Source of the DNA: Aselliscus stoliczkanus
Taxonomy: Eukaryota; Chordata; Mammalia; Chiroptera; Hipposideridae
Assembly (NCBI GenBank): GCA_033961575.1
Contig: CM066728.1
Location: 30,504,352 to 30,568,351 of the forward strand
Direction: 5' to 3'
Length of the DNA stretch: 64,000 nucleotides
A model generated the notes under the pieces. The model did no database searches. It saw only the letters and a program-made list of their open reading frames with translations, and was not told where the DNA came from. The position numbers and the translations under genes were made by a program. Each line of letters opens with the position of its first letter. Position 1 is the first letter of the stretch. Below, piece after piece: positions 46,651 to 58,475 of the stretch.

Positions 46651-49260
46651 CTTCTAATGTATAGGTAATATTCCAAATGTCATCATTTCATATATTTATA
46701 TTGATTGTGGACACAGCAGACTTGAGAATAATAGTGAGGAATCCAATTTCCATCGCTGTCCATTATTGAGAACAGGTGACTTCCCAAGAAAGCAGAGTTT
46801 TGTGATTGACAAAAGAGCTTATCCAAGTCCCTGATCTATATAGCACAGTTCATTGAAATGTTCATTGCTGTTAAATGATGTTATTGCCATCAATATTATT
46901 CAATTCATCTGAAACTTTTAATATCATTTAATTCACTAAGAACAGTGTAGGAAACGTTGTATTCTTCCTCTTCAACATACTATTTCCTCCTGATATTTTG
47001 GGGGAATCAGCTGATCTATCAGTCAGAAAAATTGTCTTCAATATTTAGGGCCACGTACTTCCCAAAGATAAAATTCATGGGATTTTAACTATTATTTAAA
47101 AATATACTCAACACAGTGTAATGTGAGAGATGAAAGCATCCAAAGAGGGAGATTTATGAGCACGGGGTGCATTTCCCAGTAGCTGAGACATCCTGGGTAG
47201 AGGATGCTGTGGGTGCCACCCCATCCATTCTTTGGGACCAGGGCACATACTTCCCCAGCTATGAGTGAGGTATGTTAGCTGCTGATGACTCTCAGTTGAG
47301 TCCTTCTTGAAGCCTTGCCTTCAGCTAAAGAGATCTGTCTTGCCCAAAGCCACACCCTCATCTGATAACTAGTTGATGGAGAGATACTGAAGGCTGACTG
47401 CTTGGTAGGTTTGGGACAATTCTGAAAGGCCATACCAGTTCCAGAGATCCCTGGAGAATTGGCCAAGGCCTCTGTGTAAACAGAAGCATGGTTCAACTTC
47501 TTCCTTTGTCTAATCTTGCTTCCCTCATTTCCTTAAGGGTTTATCCCAAACCATACCATAAAACTTCCTGCATTCAAGTACCCATATCAGATGCTGTTTC
47601 TCAGGAAACCAACCCAAGACACATTTAAAAAGGTGTTGAGAATATGGAGACCTGGGACAATATTCTTCATGGCTGGAAGGCTCTCCTAGCAATTGCTGCT
47701 TGATAATGAAACTTTCTTTCTTGGTGGCCAGACACTAAGGTTCTGTGCCTTGGAAATATAGATACCTGATGTAAGCTGCCCTATACTCCAATTTAAATTC
47801 AAGATATGTTTGAATGTTATATTTAAATATAAGAGTACTATTGGTTTCTATGAACATTTTAAAAGGATGGATCGGTTACTGGTCCCTGGGGAGCTCAAAC
47901 CTAAGTGACTCATTGCTTTCTTGTTCAGTCTTATTGATAGTAAGGCAGTTGAACGGTCCTTTAGGTGAAGGTGTCCAATGGCTGTTTCTTTGGAGGCTAT
48001 GGCCACAAGATACACACTTAGTCAATGCTGTTGTATTGCATTTACTGTGGTCAGCTAAAGGAAAAGACATTCTTCCACTGACTGGAAAAGAGCAAGGACC
48101 CGGACCCATCAGGAAATAATCATCCTTCCTCACCAAAACTTTGACTGAGGTGGCAAAAACTTAACTTCTTATTTTAATTAATGATTATGCTTCTCTCCCC
48201 CACTGGAATACAGGATGCAGTTATAAATGATGCTTGTGTTTTGTTTTGTTTTGTTTTGTTTTCCCCACATATTTTTCATCTTTTCCTCCACATAAAGCCC
48301 CTATTTGTTTAGGAAAATCTAGTTGCAAATCTAGAACTAGATATTATCATCAGACTAATCCAAGAGACTTTGATATATTCATTTAATTTTAATCTTAAAG
48401 TCATCCTAGAAATTGGAAGCAAAAAATACACAATCACTACAGAGAATTACAAAGCAAAGAGCAAAATCTCACTCTTTGTTTCACCAGTTCTTCTCACTAA
48501 AGGTAATTGCTGTTGATATTTGGAAGGTGGGGTATCTTCCTAGGGAACAAAATCAAATGCATATGTGGCATGAGGTGACACATGCACCCCCCACACACAG
48601 TTCCCCGAGTCAGCTGCCACTGGAGTTTAGACACCCTGTTCAGAATTTGAGAAAGCGGACTTTGAAGACCCCTGTGCTGGGTGTGTCTCTTTGGTTATGT
48701 TGTGAGTTTTCCTAGAATAAACTCACCAGTGTCAATGTGAGATGCTGCCTTACGCACAGGTGAGTTCACGGAGCAGTTTCTTTCTACCTTTCATTCCATT
48801 TGTTTTCACAGTATGTGACTCCAGCCATGAGGAACAAAGCTGTTGCCTGCAGATAAAATGCCACATAAACAAGTTGACAAGGGTAGAAAACATATGGTGA
48901 AGTTGGTACATGTTGTTAAATGTAAATACCATTCGAAATCATCTTTTTAATTACTGCACACTTGGCTATGATGATGTGAAACCAAAATATCTCATTATTC
49001 CATTAAACAGTCAGTCAAAAAAAAAAGGAAAAATAAAGAAAACAGGCAGCTGATTCAGTGTATTTACATATATGTGAAGGTGGAGGTGAGGGGTAGGGAA
49101 TGAAACTTCTTTGATGATTTAGATAAAATTCACGGTTGAGTGAAAGTTTTACCTTCTAATCAATTATGATAACAATAAGCATTAGAGACGAGTGGAAATA
49201 AAAATAACATGACCTCAGTGTGTAATTTGCTGCTTATTGGACTTTTATTTGGATCCATTT
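46651..49260. other. Unassigned non-coding stretch
   Basis: No exon or confident transposon. (GTTTT)n lies at about 48236-48262. Frames at 47814-48119, 47876-48136 and 48413-48715 are of chance length and without domains. A fragment near 47530-47610 (TTATCCCAAACCATACC; GGAAACCAACCCAAGACAC) looks like an old LTR remnant. Confidence 0.35.
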
Positions 49261-49395
49261 TTAATGCTCACTCAATCCTTTATTTAATTATTGGGATTTG
49301 CCCTTGTGCAAGGATGTGTTTTAGATGCTGAAGATAGAGGGCGAAGAAGTCCATCAAGGTTCTTGCCCACTATGGCTAATGTTCAGTAAGGATAC
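49261..49395 (+). repeat. Possible ancient dispersed repeat fragment
   Basis: CACTCAATCCTTTATTTAAT ... GTGTTTTAGATGCTGAAGAT AGAGGGCG is a diverged form of the opening of the repeat at 25966 and 30850. Confidence 0.35.
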
Positions 49396-52215
49396 AGACT
49401 CGGTGGCTGAAACTATACATCGAACTGGTTTACTGGATTTCTAAACATCATGGGCTTTATTTTTCTCAAACCACTGACATTTAGGATACTTGATGAAAGG
49501 GCATGTTTTATTCTTTAACTGTTTCTTTACCTCCTCCTATTCTTTCTGGCTGGATTACTTCCAGGACTAGATCAGCAGAATGAGGTTTAGAAGAAAATAG
49601 GCAAATGTGATGCTCCAGCCAGCACTGTGCCTTCTCCAGGTGAGAAGCAGGCGTAGGGCTCTGAGCTCCCACCTACCTCTAGAGTCTTGGTGATACAAGT
49701 CATGCTCCTCTAAAAACTCGCTCACCAATCACATGCGGGATTGGTCACCTGCGGAAGAGCCTTTGACTTCTGAGTCCCTGAGCTTCTAGGCTGGAAGGAA
49801 AATGCTCATCTCTCCTTTTGCAGCCTACCTCCTTGAATGTTTCTCTTGGGATGGAAATACTACTGTGTTATCTGAAGGAGATGGGAGGAATAAAAAATAA
49901 AAACATAATTATTCTTTACCTTTATCATTTTTCTTCAAAGGATTTCATCTCAAATCTCTAGTCTTCTCTAGTAGCTTAGGTGGGGTCATGGTTACTCGGC
50001 CAGTTTTGCTGCATGTAGTCAGTCCTGCAGGGGTGTATATTGTACCTGTCTTTAGGATGTCTGGTTGCTTCTCAAGCATTGTCCTCATCCTTGTGGCTTC
50101 AGAGAAAATTTCTATACAACAGAAAAAGGCCCATTTAATATCTTGTTATTTATAATTACAGGTTAGAATAAACGCTATGTGAAAAACTGAAGCCAGATAA
50201 AAGAGAGAAACTATCTTTCCCAAGAGGACAATTCCCTTCTCCCTTTCTCCAGCTCCTGGTCTCCTGCCAGGACCCACCAAGGCCCAATCGAGTCTGTCGC
50301 CCCCTGATGGGGAAACCTGAGAAATGCAGCCTGCAGGGGTCAGTGTCCTCAGGTACAGAGCAGAGCCAGAAGGGAGCATGGGTCTGAGGGCTCAGGACCT
50401 CTGTGTGCCCATCTCTTCTTACTTCACTCCAAGCTTCATAAACCCAAAGAAAGATTAGATTTTAATTGTTGAATTGCTTTAGGTTCCAAGAAATTTCCTT
50501 CTGGGAGTCAGAAGAGAATCTGATTTCTAAGTGATGGAATTTCCGGTCACAGCTTCACTGAGCATTTAGGGAAAATGTTTTCTCCAGTGAGCTTTGTATG
50601 AGAGTCCTTCAAACAGAAGACAGCATGCTTTGGGAGACAGAAAGACAACATGCAGCAAATTCTTGTAATCCCCTTGTGTTTGTAGAACTCTGTGTTTTTC
50701 CTGGCATTTAATTAATCCACGAAAAACTGTTTTTAAAATACAAAAGCATTTTTTATTTTTTTCTTCACTGTAACATCCTTCGATTTATAAGTAGATCTGT
50801 ATGCTTAAATATCAGATGGGTCTCTATATACTAAAGTGGAGTCGCCCATAACATTATAAAGCAGAAAAACAAAATTGGAATTTTTTATGTTTTAAATGGG
50901 TTTTATTACTTTATTGTAATTCACTTCTTTTGGAATAAAATATAGATTTAATTATTTATACAGAACTCCAATTCTAATTACAATTTTAGAATCTCACATT
51001 CATTAATAAGGCATCATTTTATATTCTATTAGTTTTCCATACCACATTACATTGCTCACATAACATATTTTTTATAACTTATATTAGATTATTTATTTGA
51101 TATGATAAAAATAGTTTATAAAATTTTATGATCTTTGGAAAAGTTAGTTACTCTAACTGCCTCACTGAATTTTATGCACAATCATTTCTGAGTTATCCTA
51201 ATCAGATGAAAATTGATTCCCATATTGTTATTTCAATCATCAGAGGAACAGATGTCAAACTTGTCATCAATTTTCTATTCCAATTTTAAAATGCTCATTG
51301 GTCATATGTCCAACCATTTTACCTTAGATTTATCAAACTTTTATTTGTTCTACCTAAGAAGAACATTTTTTTTTCCTGTTTGTAGAATCTTTCATGTATA
51401 CTTCTGGTTTCTTTGCATTTGACCCATAAACTCCAGTTTCTTTAGACTTTTATTAAAAGTGTACGTTAAAATTCAACTCATGCAACTCATATCACTCAAC
51501 CCACTTCCCTCTTCCACCAGGAAAGGAAAAGCCACTTTTATTGAAGATGCTCATTTTGTAAGTCATTTAAATAGTTTTTACTTAAGAAACTACAGTCTGG
51601 GTCCAGTTTTAGATGCTGTGAATACAAACAAGTAACACACAATTTCTGTACTCAAGTAGTTCACAGCAGCTTTAAAAAGAAGGAGAAAGAGAAGAAGTAA
51701 ACATCTTGTTTGTTTCAAATGAAAGTCAGGGTTGAGAATTACAATTATCACCATTAACAATAGGTCTATTTTTCAAACTTGCCTCACCAATGAATGCACT
51801 TTTAGTTGTCTCTGTGCTGGATTAGTGTAGAGCACAGAAGTGTTATAAAGCAATAATTAGGAGAAAATGAATCTTTACCTTCTCATTTGCATTATGGCCT
51901 TGTTTGAACAAGTACATAGACTTAAGTTTCTTCTAGCCATTGCAGTGGGTCTCACATGAGGAATAACTATCGCAAATATAAAGTGATATAGGGTTTTCTT
52001 ATTGATCATAATCTAAATTAAAATCTGAAGACAGAATTTATTTAAAATTTTGAGTGGTAATTGAGTCTTGGTTCCAGGTTTGCCAATAATTGTCTCTTAA
52101 AGGTTTATAATAATGTTTATCATCTACAGGGCCTGCATATGTATGGTTGAGCATATGGGAGTTCTCTTTCAATAACCATATTTCCATGGGCCTCTTGTGA
52201 ATATTTTTGAACATT
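49396..52215. other. Unassigned non-coding stretch
   Basis: No gene. A GC-richer block at 50230-50400 carries a 77-codon antisense frame without a domain. 51590-51700 resembles the ancient repeat opening again (AGATGCTGTGAATACAAACA AGTAACACAC). The rest is AT-rich. Confidence 0.35.
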
Positions 52216-52227
52216 GCCCCAGGAGAC

Positions 52228-52264
52228 ACTGTGTGTGTGTGTCTGTGTATGTGTGTACGTGTAT
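52228..52264. repeat. Short imperfect (GT)n tract
   Basis: GTGTGTGTGTGTCTGTGTAT GTGTGTACGTGTA. Confidence 0.85.
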
Positions 52265-52689
52265 AGATGTTAAGAACTTCAAAACAAGCTATGATCCCAC
52301 TCCTCAGTAAAATTGACATTTGAAAAATACTTATTTTGGGTGTTCATGATACCCATATATTAATAAACACTGGCACATAATATCACAGAGGTAAGAGAAC
52401 AAGTGTAATGAAATCATGAAGTTGTGCATTTGCAAGTGTTAGTTTTCCAATTGAAAGTCACTTTAGAAGTTAAAAATCTGGGCTCCAAGGGAATAGGTTT
52501 TCAGATATATATTTTTTTGAAAACAGTGGGGAAAGGAGAAGATAGTCCATACTGAGATGATCCACCTAAAAATGATATTGACTGGAGAGCATGAGAGACT
52601 GGTACTGAGTAGTAATGTGCTTCTAAGTGGCAATAATATGGATTTGTAAGGTCACAAAGGCAGCAAAGAAAAATCTCTATTTAAACTTT

Positions 52690-53540
52690 AAATATACTTT
52701 GGTAAAATATACATAACATAAAATTTACCTTCTTAACCATTGTTGAGCCTCCATTTCAGTGGCATTAAGTACATTTCCATTGTTGTGCTACCGTCACCAC
52801 CACCCATCCACAGAATTTTTTTTTCACAGAATTTTTTTCATTTTAGAAAACTGAAACTCTTTGTCTCCTTCCTCCATGACCTAGCAACCACCATTCTACT
52901 TTCTGTCTATATAAATTTGGCTACTCCAGGTATCTTATATAAGTGGAATCATACAGTATTGATCCTTTTGTGATTGGTTTATTTCACTTTACATATAATG
53001 TCCATTTTATTGCATGTTATCAGAATTTTCTTCCTTTTTAAAACTAAATAATATTCCTATGTGTGTGTGTGTCCCATTTTGCTTATTCGTTCATCAGCAA
53101 CTTGTGTTGTCTGTACATTTGACTATTGTAAATAATGCTGCTCTTCTATTGGTGTACAAATATCTCTTCGAGACAGTGCTTTCCATTCTTTGAAGTATTT
53201 GCCCATAAGTGGAATTGTTAGATTTTTTATGCTAATTCTATTTGTAATTTTTGAGGAAACACCATAGTATTTCCCATAACAGTTGTATCATTTTGCATTC
53301 TTAACCAACAATGCACAAGAGTTCCAATTTCTGCACATCTTGCCAACACTTGTTGTTTTCTGTTTTTTTTTTATAGTAGCCATCCTAATGGATGCAAGAT
53401 GGTATTTCATTGTGGTTTTGATTTATATTTGCCTAATAATTAGTAATGTTGAATACCTTTTCATGTGCTTGTTGAGAATTTGTATATCATCTTCAGAAAA
53501 TTGTCTAAGTCCCTTGCCCATTTAAAAAAAAAAAAGAATT
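52690..53540 (-). mobile_element. Old L1 fragment, ORF2 end and 3' UTR
   Basis: Plus-strand landmarks in order: GTAAAATATACATAACATAA AATTTACC; AGTGGCATTAAGTACATTTC; GTGGAATCATACAGTATT; GTATTTGCCCATAAGTGGAA TTG; CATTTTGCATTCTTAACCAA CAATGCAC; GCCATCCTAATGGATGCAAG; TTTTCATGTGCTTGTTGAGA; AGTCCCTTGCCCATTT. This is the antisense of an L1ME/L1MC-type 3' end. The 53283-53525 frame lies inside it. Confidence 0.9.
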
Positions 53541-54295
53541 GGATTGTTTTGTTGTTGAGGTGTAGGTCTATTCAAATATTTTAATTAATTAATTTAGTAA
53601 ATAATGATTGAGTACTATTATACTGAGACATTTTGGTTAGAAAATTTATTTTGGCATGATATATGAAAATTCATTTTATTTTCACTTATTTCTAGGTAAT
53701 GTTATATGTCCTATATTATTAGAGTTTTAAAAAGTGAAGGAATTACTTTTATGACACAAGAGAGGATCTTGGAATTTTTTCCCTTGTAGTTGATTAATTA
53801 AAGCACCACCTGGAAACCTTATGGTGCTCTAGTGTTTTAAGTTTCACTGTTTAGTTGTGGTGAATAAATTATAGTTAAATATAAATTAATTTTCTATATA
53901 AAGTAATTTTCAAGCAATATTTGCTCAAACTTGTAATAGCAGAATTTAGTATTTATATGGAATTGTAACCATCTGGGCATCTACAGGTGATCATTTTGGG
54001 AATCTATTGCATTTTTGGAGAAACAGAGTGATTGAGAAAAAAAATCCTTTTACAAATGTGGTGCTTCAAGCCTGCTGAAACAAGTCTTAATTAAAAGTAA
54101 AAGATCATAGCTTTGCAAAATCCTATTCTACTCTATGATTTTGCAATAATATATAGGCTCTTTATTAATCATTGTCAGTTATATTTTTGATAAAATTAAA
54201 TTATTAGCTCTTTAATCTTTCCTTTTAAATGGGGGCAGAAAGCTGAAATTTATCATGGACACAATTGAAAAATTCTGTCTTAGAAATTTTTAAGT
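53541..54295. other. Unassigned AT-rich stretch
   Basis: Nothing recognisable. Possibly contains further decayed L1. Confidence 0.35.
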
Positions 54296-54299
54296 AATT

Positions 54300-54485
54300 T
54301 AGTTCAGTAGTTTTTAAAAATTGAATGCACACAAGTTTACCTGGAGGCTGCTTATTTAAAACACTGAGCCCCAACATCAGAAACTTTGATTTAGCATATG
54401 TTGGGCTAAGTCCTAAAAATCTGTAGTTTTAGCCAGCACCCCTAGGGATTCTTATACAGCCTGTCCATGAACAGCATTGGGTAAT
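54300..54485 (+). mobile_element. MER5-type hAT (Charlie) non-autonomous DNA transposon
   Basis: ACCTGGAGGCTGCTTATTTA AAACACTGAGCCCCAACATC AGAAACTTTGATTTAG ... CCAGCACCCCTAGGGATTCT follows the MER5A consensus. The ends are worn. Confidence 0.8.
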
Positions 54486-54499
54486 AATTAGTTCACCGC

Positions 54500-54600
54500 C
54501 TTAATTTATAGGGTTAGAAGGCTGGGGTTAGCCTAGTGATGTGACCTGGCCAGGAGCACTATGCTTGGATTTGAGCCCAGCCTATCTTATTCCAAAACCA
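54500..54600 (-). repeat. Possible MIR fragment
   Basis: GGGTTAGCCTAGTGATGTGA CCTGGCCAGGAGCACTATGC TTGGATTTGAGCCCAG has the antisense MIR ending ('...ggatttgaacccag'). Confidence 0.45.
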
Positions 54601-54964
54601 TATGTGATTTGTCAATTTTCAAAGAATTAAATATGTAACAGTTACATGTTACTTATATTGAAGCCATTTCTATTTTTCTTTCATTTTTGAAAAGAAACTT
54701 TAGAAGCTGTAAGAGAGTCAGCTTTGTCAGCATAAACTTTGAACCTCATAGATGCTAGAAGGTGAGCTAGGTAGAATCAAGATGGAATCTATGCTTTACT
54801 TTGGGTGTTACTTATTGAATTCATCTGCTATACGCATTTTTATAAAACTTGGTGTTTATTTTCTTAAAATAGTGAAGCGCCCCCTATTGGAGACATTTGT
54901 GCTGATTTGGATGCTGGATTTATTCCCATTTGTACTCATTGTTGGTGTATAGGGTGGTTAAGAT

Positions 54965-55185
54965 TTGGGTTCTAAAGCCAAATTCCTGGGATCATAATCC
55001 TGGCCCTAGTACTTACTATCTGTATGACTTGGGCAACTTTCCAATCTTTCTGACATTCGTTTTCTTATTCATAAAATGAGGATATTCATAATACTTACAT
55101 CTCACAGAATTGTTATGAGAGCTAAATTAGATGAATCATATAAATAATTTGAACAGTGCTGGGAGCATAGATAAAACATAGCAAA
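54965..55185 (+). repeat. MIR SINE, nearly full length
   Basis: GCCAAATTCCTGGGATCATA ATCCTGGCCCTAGTACTTAC TATCTGTATGACTTGGGCAA, then TTTTCTTATTCATAAAATGA GGATATTCATAATACTTACA TCTCACAGAATTGTTATGAG. All core blocks are in order. Confidence 0.9.
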
Positions 55186-56065
55186 TTTAGCTATATTTAC
55201 TTGGATGACTATATAACTTATCCATGCACTCATGTGTCAAAAATCTCTTTATGCTTGAATAGTATGCCTGGAAGATGTGAGTGATTGTTCCAAGTGAATG
55301 AGTCAGAAAATTATTGTAGGCATAGTTGATATTTGAAATGCAAAAAACACACAAAAAAATAAAACTGTTTCTGAAAGGCATGTGGAATGGAAGAAAATGA
55401 AGTTTCTTTTCTATAAATTTTTTTTTCTGCTAGAAATATAGAAAAATAGAGTCCATCGTAGGTGATAAATGGTCTAGGAAGAATCCCCATTACCTCCTTA
55501 GACCATTTTTATGTCAAGTTCTCAACTGAGTCTTATGTATTTTTGGTCCTTGGCCTCTCAGCCTTCACGTATAGTGTTTACCAGGTTCAAGCAGAGATTT
55601 TAATTGGTAATTAAATTGAAGGTAGACCTTAAATTAGCTTAGTCCTTATTCTAGTGTGCCTGAAATTCTAGGTGAAAAGTTGATTCCAACAACTGCTATC
55701 ATGTCTTGCTTCAAAGGACTAAAAACCCATAAGTGATATCACAATTGGATAGTTTGTCATTTTAATCCTCTTAATCTGCTTTAATGTAACTGATATTTCT
55801 GTTATTAGTGTTTAGTAATTCTGTTATTTTTTATTTCACATCCTTAAAATTGATTTGCAATATATATTTCATTTTCTTCTCCTTTATTACGTTATTCATC
55901 ACTGAAAGATGAAATCTATTCTGTTTTCTTCATCATATTATGATTTTCAATCATTTTCAGAAACTGGAAAGCTGGATGGCTCTCTGAATTTTAAATACCA
56001 GGTTTGTCCGGATATGCTAGATGTTCAGGTTTATACCATTACCACAAACTAACTGTAAGCTTTTA
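55186..56065. other. Unassigned non-coding stretch
   Basis: No gene or repeat recognised. Confidence 0.35.
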
Positions 56066-56067
56066 AA

Positions 56068-56265
56068 TCAGTGTTTCTAAAGTATCACTGTGTTTAAAAG
56101 CCACATGGGATGTTTGCTAAAACTCTTTGTTTTCTAAGCACCCAACCCAAAAAGACACTGACTTAACAGATATGGCTTGGGCTTAGAACGTGAATTTTTA
56201 ATGAAAACCAGACAATATTTATGGATGTGGACCAGGAATGATACTTAGAGAAACTGCTAGCGTAA
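56068..56265 (+). mobile_element. MER5-type hAT DNA transposon, second copy
   Basis: ATCAGTGTTTCTAAAGTATC at the left and GACCAGGAATGATACTTAGA GAAACTGCTAG at the right are the degenerate inverted ends ('cagtggttctcaaa...tttgagaaccactg'). The middle includes GGATGTTTGCTAAAACTCTT. Confidence 0.7.
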
Positions 56266-56369
56266 GCTCCATCTCATATTAGGAAAGCAGTTATTACTTC
56301 CTATTGTCAGGGAGAGTTTCAGAAGCTTATTTTAGAGGCAAGTTCTCTGTCTAAGATAGATTGTTCTGA

Positions 56370-56620
56370 CCTGGGTCTTCACACGGGGCTATAGCGCCGG
56401 GCTAGTTCAAAGAACATCCTTTTTGTTGCTTTAACCTTGATTTTTATCAGCTGAGTGACGGTGAGGACAGCCACTTAGGTTTTCTGAGCCTCAGTTCCTT
56501 TTCTATAAATAACAGCATAAATGACTGTCAGAGGAAGTTGGGAGGATTAAGAGAAATAAGAGCTGTCTGAAAAGTTGTTGCCATTGTGCTTGGTGTATCT
56601 TGAGAAATCAATACGTGTTA
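56370..56620 (+). repeat. MIR remnant
   Basis: ATCAGCTGAGTGACGGTGAG GACAGCCACTTAGGTTTTCT GAGCCTCAGTTCCTTTTCTA TAAATAACAG is the MIR core, followed by GGAGGATTAAGAGAAATAAG. Confidence 0.75.
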
Positions 56621-57650
56621 GTTCTTTTCCCATCTATCTGCCTCATTTCTGCCACTTATCTCTCTGACTCTGAGTCTCCATGACCTCTGCCTCTGGAATA
56701 TTTACTTGCATTTAAGCCGCTTTTTGGCCTTGATCTCTTGCTTCAGTGTGGCCTTGGCTATGAGGCTGTGAATCTTTTCTTGCCCCAGTCATCCAAATGA
56801 ATGCTTTGACATCACAATTCTGCTTCATTGAGTACCAAACTCAGGCTCTGAATTTTAGTATTTGACACTATTCATGTGTGCCAATTATGAATTCTTGGAA
56901 ATTATAGATCCCTTCCTCCAAAAAATCAGAGTAATAAAAACTTTGTATACTAAGAATCCCTCACTTGTTCTGTCAACTATATTTTATTGTACATTGTCTT
57001 AAGTAGGTTTCCTGTCTAGAGTATACTGTCACTTCTGGGCAATTAAAATATAATTTGATATAAACTTTTTTTTCTTAGTGACTGATTAACAAAACATCTT
57101 TTGCATAAAGTGAAAGGGCACTTGTATTGGTTACAATATCAAGCCAGTCCAGTTCCCTAACGTCCAGATTACTGTACCCCACAAACAATAACTTAAGCAT
57201 ATGTAGTCCTTTGCCTTCTAAGAACTAAGCAGCTTCTAAACGGAGCTTGCTTTCAGAGAATGCATTGTGTTCAGAGAAGCTAGTTAATTCATTTAAAGAG
57301 AAAGCTTACATTTCAAAGTGTAGAGACATAATAAATCTATCTTTGGTGTGGTTGAGCACTCTTAACAAAAGTTATTATAGAGATGCTACATTGATCTGAA
57401 GACTAAAATACAAGTGCATATTCTGGAAAATGCCAAAAAAGCATTACATGACTCAGTTCCCTTGCTCAGAAGCCACAAATTATACTAAACTAAATAATCA
57501 CAATTTACTGAAGCCTAGAGAATTTCATATCTGCAATCTTCTAAATAGATGCTTGTTGAATCTGAGGTATATAATATGACATTTATAAAGATGTATGCAT
57601 CTATCCATACATTGATAACTGTGTAAATAAACTATTTGATCATTTAACAG
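56621..57650. other. Unassigned non-coding stretch
   Basis: No gene or confident repeat. Confidence 0.35.
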
Positions 57651-57772
57651 CAATGCTTTTATTCACTCTTTCAAGCAAATAGTGCATGCTGATTATGTGC
57701 CAAGAACTGTAATAGGTTCCATAGGGAATACAAGAGAAAAGAAAGACTTTCAAGACATAAGCATTCTTAAAC
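57651..57772 (+). repeat. Ancient dispersed repeat fragment
   Basis: TTATTCACTCTTTCAAGCAA ATAGTGCATGCTGATTATGT GCCAAGAACTGTAATAGGTT parallels the opening of the ancient repeat family seen at 25966 ('...caacaaatatttattgagcacctactatgtgcc'). Confidence 0.5.
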
Positions 57773-57845
57773 ACTGCTCATGAGGCTGTGAATTGGTACA
57801 TTTTTTACATGTCAATTAAACAGGTCTATTAAAATTGGAAATGTG

Positions 57846-57955
57846 GGGCTGGCCAAGTGGCGTGGTGGTTAAGCACTGGCTTTGGAAGCCAGTGGCCCCA
57901 GTTCAGGTCCCACACATGAGGGCCAGTGACACTGCCCTCAAAAAAAAAAAAAAAA
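57846..57955 (+). mobile_element. Short tRNA-derived SINE
   Basis: GGGCTGGCCAAGTGGCGTGG head, CAGTTCAGGTCCCACACATG B-box region, GGCCAGTGACACTGCCCTC and an A-tail. Perfect 15-bp TSD AAAATTGGAAATGTG at 57831-57845 and 57956-57970. Confidence 0.93.
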
Positions 57956-58032
57956 AAAATTGGAAATGTGTATAACTTTGATCCTATATTGCTAGTGTCC
58001 CTTTAAAAGTTTCTCCTAGAGGAAAACGTAGG

Positions 58033-58035
58033 TGC

Positions 58036-58070
<35 letters not shown>

Positions 58071-58075
58071 TGTTT
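58033..58075. repeat. (GT)n microsatellite
   Basis: GTGCGTGCGTGTGTGTGTGT... with the uninterrupted GT part at about 58040-58067. Lies inside the L1 remnant. Confidence 0.95.
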
Positions 58076-58318
58076 TTGTAAAGAAATGTGTAAGTAAATT
58101 TTAGGTGCATGATGTTTATAATAAGAAATGAGAATCAACTCAAATCCTCCTCAGTAGAGTAGTGATTAAATACCCAGGACACAAGAACATTGATATTATC
58201 CATAATGATACCATCCACTGACTCCATACTACGAATGTAGCCTTACAAAGTAAAACAAGAGCAGCTGAACAATAGGTGTATCATGATCCCATTTTTGTTT
58301 AAAAGTAAAATAATCACA

Positions 58319-58430
58319 GGGCCGGCCGAGTGGCATGGTGGTTAAGCGCTGTCTTGGGACAGTGGCCCCGGTTTGGGTCCCACATATGAGGGCCAGTGAC
58401 ACTGCCCTCAAAAAAAACAAAAAAAAACAC
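58319..58430 (+). mobile_element. Short tRNA-derived SINE
   Basis: GGGCCGGCCGAGTGGCATGG head, GGTTTGGGTCCCACATATGA B-box region, GGCCAGTGACACTGCCCTC and an A-rich tail broken by C residues. 15-bp TSD AGTAAAATAATCACA at 58304-58318 and 58431-58445. The antisense frames at 58229-58553 are shadows of the element. Confidence 0.93.
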
Positions 58431-58475
58431 AGTAAAATAATCACAATAAAAATAATAATACACTAAAATAGACAG

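Larger units (their letters stand above)
57773..58475 (+). mobile_element. Old L1 3' end, interrupted by two SINEs and a GT tract
   Basis: CTCATGAGGCTGTGAATTGG TAC; ...TATTAAAATTGGAAATGTG | SINE | TATAACTTTGATCC; GATGTTTATAATAAGAAATG AGAATCAACTCAAATCC; TAGAGTAGTGATTAAATA; GGTGTATCATGATCCCATTT TTGTTTAAAA. These are the successive landmarks of an L1M 3' region on the plus strand. Confidence 0.75.
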
